Positions 63,472-64,000 of a stretch of 64,000 nt of DNA are shown piece by piece (the stretch's first letter is position 1; each line of letters opens with the position of its first letter). The DNA lies in NCBI GenBank assembly GCA_025766275.1, contig JAFKAC010000004.1:2356001-2420000 (forward strand), written 5' to 3'. Source of the stretch: Lactarius indigo. Taxonomy: Eukaryota; Basidiomycota; Agaricomycetes; Russulales; Russulaceae. The notes under the pieces are model-generated. The model was given only the letters and a program-made list of their open reading frames with translations. It was not told the origin of the DNA and made no database searches. Both the position numbers and the translations under genes were made by a program.

Positions 63472-64000
63472 TTAGCACAGACTGATGTAAGCTGGGAATG
63501 GGGATCCAACCTCCGCATGGGCGATGCAAACCTCCATATATCTGAATGAAGATAGAGATATGCACTACATGCTGAGCAATGGGGGCAACCGAAACTTACC
63601 GAGCAATAGCGAAATGGACCAACGGTCTGGGTGGCGCTCGAGAAACATAAGCTCTCTGTTTCCCGATGAACAGAACAGCTATTTCGCCTTGCCAGGGTAT
63701 AAGAGGGAAGTCGCGCTGCAGGTTTGGGTTTCTGACGCAGCGATTATCGAAATAGCCAGTGATTAGGAGCTTGTAACCACCAACACGGATAAGCGTGTCA
63801 TATACATGAGGCGGAGAAACCCCAGGCAAAAAAAATGCAGTTTCAATGTCTACATAAGGAGGGCCGAATACATCCCCATGAAGAGGTAAGACTGTGCGGA
63901 AGCTGTGAGTGATAGCTCGGCGAAGCCATATTCCCCACAAATAGCCAGATACCAGGGAAGGTGTAGTCTGAGGTATTAGAGAAAGAAAATCAATCATCCG
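63472..64000 (-). CDS. Unknown protein, last two exons (gene continues beyond window)
   Basis: Exon from the window edge to 63600 reads IPQTTPSLVSGYLWGIWLRR, LPLHGDVFGPPYVDIETAFF, LPGVSPPHVYDTLIRVGGYK, LLITGYFDNRCVRNPNLQRD, FPLIPWQGEIAVLFIGKQRA and ends LVHFAIAR at a perfect GTAAGT donor (63599-63594). A 58-base intron ends TTCAG at 63542, and the last exon reads YMEVCIAHAEVGSPFPAYIS to the TAA at 63472-63474. The clean splice signals, lack of stops and retained CpG suggest a live gene. I do not recognise the family. The first ATG in view (63997) may not be the true start. Confidence 0.55.

Overview
This 64 kb window looks like a repeat-rich region of a filamentous fungus, most likely a mushroom-forming basidiomycete (Agaricomycetes). 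The evidence is short 50-60 base spliceosomal introns, fungal-type Ty3/gypsy chromoviruses, Ty1/copia elements, a Tad/I-like LINE with RNase H, PIF/Harbinger, TA-flanked DDE and TNP2-like DNA transposons, and the absence of any bacterial gene organisation. I recognise no conventional metabolic or housekeeping gene. The best candidates for non-transposon genes are small unknown proteins in the last 8 kb.

Layout. 1-3.3 kb: a PIF/Harbinger transposon with a transposase and a convergent Myb/SANT-like gene, split by a solo LTR. 3.5-34 kb: a nested stack of retroelements. A decayed gypsy element (Gypsy-1) is followed by the 5' LTR of a second gypsy element (Gypsy-G). That LTR contains a solo LTR (D1), which contains a full LINE (11032-21146), which itself contains four more solo LTRs. 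Further right, Gypsy-G's gag holds a solo LTR (A5) that was split by a complete minus-strand chromovirus (Gypsy-2, 22135-29090), one of whose LTRs holds another solo LTR. 34.3-40.3 kb: a nearly complete minus-strand copia element (Copia-E) with a primer binding site, a polypurine tract and two internal solo LTRs. 40.8-45.4 kb: a broken gene with a GAL4-like cysteine cluster, a cluster of tRNA-like SINE modules and minus-strand hypothetical fragments. 45.4-49.3 kb: a complete DNA transposon (T1) with perfect 39-bp terminal inverted repeats and TA target duplications. 49.3-53.06 kb: a TNP2/Plavaka-like fragment and a truncated copia element (Copia-M). 53.06-55.5 kb: a 3'-truncated relative of T1 (T2). 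55.5-64 kb: CpG-rich sequence with a dispersed repeat pair, a second TNP2-like fragment and unknown genes.

Almost every insertion boundary could be placed to the base from 5-bp target-site duplications (TSDs): 17 solo LTRs (nine of one family, A), one full gypsy element, a 15-bp duplication for the LINE and TA for T1. This gives a relative insertion chronology up to five layers deep. Most coding frames are broken by TGA/TAG stops and Arg-to-Cys/His changes, the pattern expected from C-to-T decay of methylated or RIP-mutated DNA. CpG is scarce to the left of about 53 kb and plentiful to the right.

The most unusual signal is in the LTRs themselves. Five different LTR families (A, C, E, K, M) carry, just downstream of the TATA box where one is visible, a short near-tandem duplication whose homology ends exactly at AG, with the first copy followed by GT. 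This is the layout of a 52-67 base intron in the retrotransposon leader. In families C and M the second copy looks like a spliced version of the first, and in families A and C some copies lack the duplication precisely.
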